From assembly GCA_965232405.1 (NCBI GenBank), contig OZ246966.1, forward strand, positions 1,860,001-1,924,000: DNA of 64,000 bases, in the 5' to 3' direction. Below are positions 62,410 through 64,000 of this stretch, piece after piece. The notes under the pieces were generated by a model. It saw nothing but the letters and a program-made list of their open reading frames with translations, did not search any database and was not told the DNA's origin. Every line of letters starts with the position of its first letter. Within the stretch, counting starts at the first letter, position 1. The position numbers were made by a program, and so were the translations under genes. This DNA comes from RCIO01 sp965232405. Lineage in GTDB: Bacteria > Pseudomonadota > Alphaproteobacteria > Rhizobiales > Rhizobiaceae.

Positions 62410-63090
62410 ATGCGGGGCGAGATCCTCTATTTCGACAATGGGCGCGGCACCGGTTTCATCTCCGGCGATGACGGCAACCGCTATGTGTTCGACGTCTCCG
62501 ATCTGGAGAGCGCATCGCCGGTAGCGAAAGGCACCAAGGTTGCATTTGAGGCGGATGAAGACAGGGCGCGCCAGATAAATCCGCTTGTTGGCAGCAGACC
62601 GAATGCCCCGATAGCCGGCGAACAGGAGGCGCTGCAGGCGCTGTCAGGTGGCGCGGACGAAACAAGTCTCGCCGAGCCGGTCGTCGTGCCGGGCCTCCTG
62701 TCCTACTTTCGATATTGCGTGACGACCGGTTATGTCCGCTTTCGCGGCCGGGCGAGACGGCGCGAATATTGGAGCTTCGCGGTGATTTCGCTGATCGGTT
62801 TCGCCATTGTCGGCGGCATCGGTTTCGCGGTCGGCACGGCGCTGGGGTTCAACGAGGCCGAAGAACCGACGATTTCGGTCATCGCCCTGTTCGTGTTCTG
62901 GCTGTTCCTTTTGCTGCCATCGCTTGCGGTGCTGATCCGCAGACTTCACGACATTGGCCTGTCAGGCTGGTTTCTCCTGCTCGGCCTGGTGCCGACCTTC
63001 GGTCAACTGATCGTGCTCGTCTTCACGCTGATCGGATCGCAGAAACACGAAAACAAATGGGGACCGGTGCCGACAGGCGTCCACGTCTAA
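62410..63090 (+). CDS. Cold-shock-like domain fused to DUF805 membrane protein
   Basis: Protein of 226 residues from the ATG at 62410; a GTG at 62398 is an alternative start. Residues about 1-60 look like a cold-shock OB fold: MRGEILYFDNGRGTGFISGD and GNRYVFDVSDLE parallel the KGFGFI and VFVH motifs of CspA, although the aromatic RNP residues are only partly kept. After a linker, residues about 105-222 form a DUF805 domain with YFRYCVTTGYVRFRGRARRR, EYW, three helices and IRRLHDIGLSGWFLLL. Function is unknown. Confidence 0.85.
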   Translation: MRGEILYFDNGRGTGFISGDDGNRYVFDVSDLESASPVAKGTKVAFEADEDRARQINPLVGSRPNAPIAGEQEALQALSGGADETSLAEPVVVPGLLSYFRYCVTTGYVRFRGRARRREYWSFAVISLIGFAIVGGIGFAVGTALGFNEAEEPTISVIALFVFWLFLLLPSLAVLIRRLHDIGLSGWFLLLGLVPTFGQLIVLVFTLIGSQKHENKWGPVPTGVHV

Positions 63091-63094
63091 CGGG

Positions 63095-63919
63095 TTAGGA
63101 CCAGAAGGCGGGGACCGTTTCTTCCAAGCGGGGTCCGAGCCTCAAGGGCGCTATCTGTTCGGCCAGCCCGGTGCGGTCCGATATCTCAATGCCGACGCCG
63201 CAGATGGTTGCCGGCCCGCCGGCTGCCTCGAAGCGGCCTTTCGGAACCTTCGACAGAAACCGGTTGAGCGGCTCTTCCTTGTCCATGCCGAGCGATGAAT
63301 CATAATCGCCGCACATGCCGGCGTCGGTGAGGTAGCCGGTGCCACCATTCAGGATCTGATGGTCGGCGGTAGGCTGGTGGGTGTGCGTGCCGACCACCAT
63401 TGAAACGCGCCCGTCGACGAAATGGGCGAAGCACATCTTTTCCGACGTCGCCTCTGCGTGAAAGTCGATTACCGCCGCGTCGGCCTGCTCGCCCAGCTGC
63501 GCGGCCTCCAGCATCTGTTCGGCGGCGTCAAACGGATCGTCGAGTTCGGGATGCATGAAAACGCGACCCATGATGTTGGCGACCAGAACGCGCGCGCCGT
63601 TCTTCGCCGTGTAGAGGCCCGAACCGCGCCCCGGCGTTCCCCGCGGAAAATTTGCCGGGCGCAGAAAGCGCTCCTCGTGCGAGGCGAATTCCAGTGCTTC
63701 CTTCTGGTCCCAGACGTGGTTTCCGGTTGTGACGACGTCGGCACCGGCATCGAGCGTATTGTGCAGGATATCGCCGGTGATGCCGAACCCGCCAGCCGCG
63801 TTTTCGCCATTGACGATGACGAAGTCGAGTTTCAGATCCGAAATGAGGCGGGGCAGCCGCTCCCAGACGGCGGTGCGCCCGGACCGGCCAACCATGTCAC
63901 CGAGAAAAAGCAATCGCAT
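63095..63919 (-). CDS. YmdB-like (TIGR00282) metallophosphoesterase
   Basis: Calcineurin-like phosphodiesterase of 274 residues. Metal-binding motifs are LFLGDMVGRSGR (Asp), NGENAAGGFG, TTGNHVWDQKEAL (Asn-His), IDFHAEATSEK and VVGTHTHQPTADHQIL. All ligands are present. The family includes B. subtilis YmdB, which hydrolyses 2',3'-cyclic nucleotides. It ends 4 bp from the convergent DUF805 fusion gene. Confidence 0.94.
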   Translation of the reverse strand: MRLLFLGDMVGRSGRTAVWERLPRLISDLKLDFVIVNGENAAGGFGITGDILHNTLDAGADVVTTGNHVWDQKEALEFASHEERFLRPANFPRGTPGRGSGLYTAKNGARVLVANIMGRVFMHPELDDPFDAAEQMLEAAQLGEQADAAVIDFHAEATSEKMCFAHFVDGRVSMVVGTHTHQPTADHQILNGGTGYLTDAGMCGDYDSSLGMDKEEPLNRFLSKVPKGRFEAAGGPATICGVGIEISDRTGLAEQIAPLRLGPRLEETVPAFWS

Positions 63920-64000
63920 GGACCGTCACTAGCGCGCCGTTTGCGCAATGCGCAAGCAGCATCACTGCCTTTGCCGGGGAAAGCGGGCCAGGCCGTTCTC

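Noticed and set aside
63962..64000. Possible 3' end of another minus-strand gene at the right edge, ending ARFPRQRQ-stop
   Set aside because: Only 12 codons are visible and no family can be recognised; a 5-formyltetrahydrofolate cyclo-ligase would fit the usual neighbourhood but is not supported by sequence here.

Overview
This is a GC-rich, densely coded stretch of bacterial chromosome with almost only housekeeping and conserved accessory genes. Gene content and order point to an alphaproteobacterium of the Hyphomicrobiales (Rhizobiales), most like the Mesorhizobium/Phyllobacteriaceae group. The reasons are the split F1 operon atpHAGDC without Fo genes, the order rplU-rpmA-GNAT-obgE-proB-proA-nadD-(MFS)-rsfS-rlmH-envC-ctpA-yibQ-like-rppH, ribosomal protein L21 and ATPase beta with long Ala/Lys-rich extensions, and the accA-L,D-transpeptidase and xerD-aroK-aroB neighbourhoods. 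This placement is inferred from gene content; no phylogeny was run. No phage, insertion sequence, integrase island, CRISPR array or rRNA operon was seen.

Layout. 1-3.7 kb: transaldolase/FSA (cut by the edge), priA and two unknown envelope proteins. 3.7-8.9 kb: the F1 ATP synthase operon, closed by a bidirectional terminator. 9-24 kb, minus strand: a long conserved block running (in transcription order) rplU, rpmA, two acetyltransferases, obgE, proB, proA, nadD, an MFS exporter, rsfS, rlmH, envC, ctpA, a divergent polysaccharide deacetylase and rppH. It is interrupted by one plus-strand endonuclease/phosphatase-like gene. 23.7-26.3 kb: small membrane protein, pyridoxal kinase, DUF429 protein, carbonic anhydrase. 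26.3-28.1 kb: a MarR-Bcr/CflA efflux operon with two tandem operator-like palindromes. 28-36.7 kb: M3 peptidase, aldo/keto reductase, GST plus VOC enzyme, TypA, KefB/C-type antiporter. 36.8 kb: tRNA-Arg(CCU). 37-49.9 kb: M20 amidohydrolase, D,D-carboxypeptidase, CobW-type GTPase, TusA-like protein, L,D-transpeptidase, accA, xerD, aroK-aroB-CNNM, a diguanylate cyclase and an AEC transporter. 49.9-51.4 kb: an HTH/DUF2975 pair facing a lipoprotein gene across a perfect 21-bp palindrome. 51.4-58.3 kb: leuC, an ABC amino-acid importer lacking its ATPase, MgtC, rplS, a TSUP transporter, trmD-rimM. 58.4-63.9 kb: xerC, TraB/GumN protein, a small membrane protein, asd, a cold-shock-like/DUF805 fusion and a YmdB-like phosphodiesterase.

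How the genes fit together. The envC-ctpA-deacetylase group, the L,D-transpeptidase and the D,D-carboxypeptidase all act on the cell wall. Ribosome assembly and translation genes (rplU, rpmA, obgE, rsfS, rlmH, rplS, trmD, rimM, typA) recur through the window. Both chromosome-dimer recombinases, XerD and XerC, lie within 16 kb of each other.

I found no convincing new multi-gene system. The most interesting signals are regulatory or architectural: a possible terminator/antiterminator switch between rpmA and the acetyltransferases, the 21-bp palindrome at the HTH/DUF2975 locus, the tandem MarR operators, the L21 C-terminal helix-hairpin-helix extension, and the cold-shock-like/DUF805 fusion.
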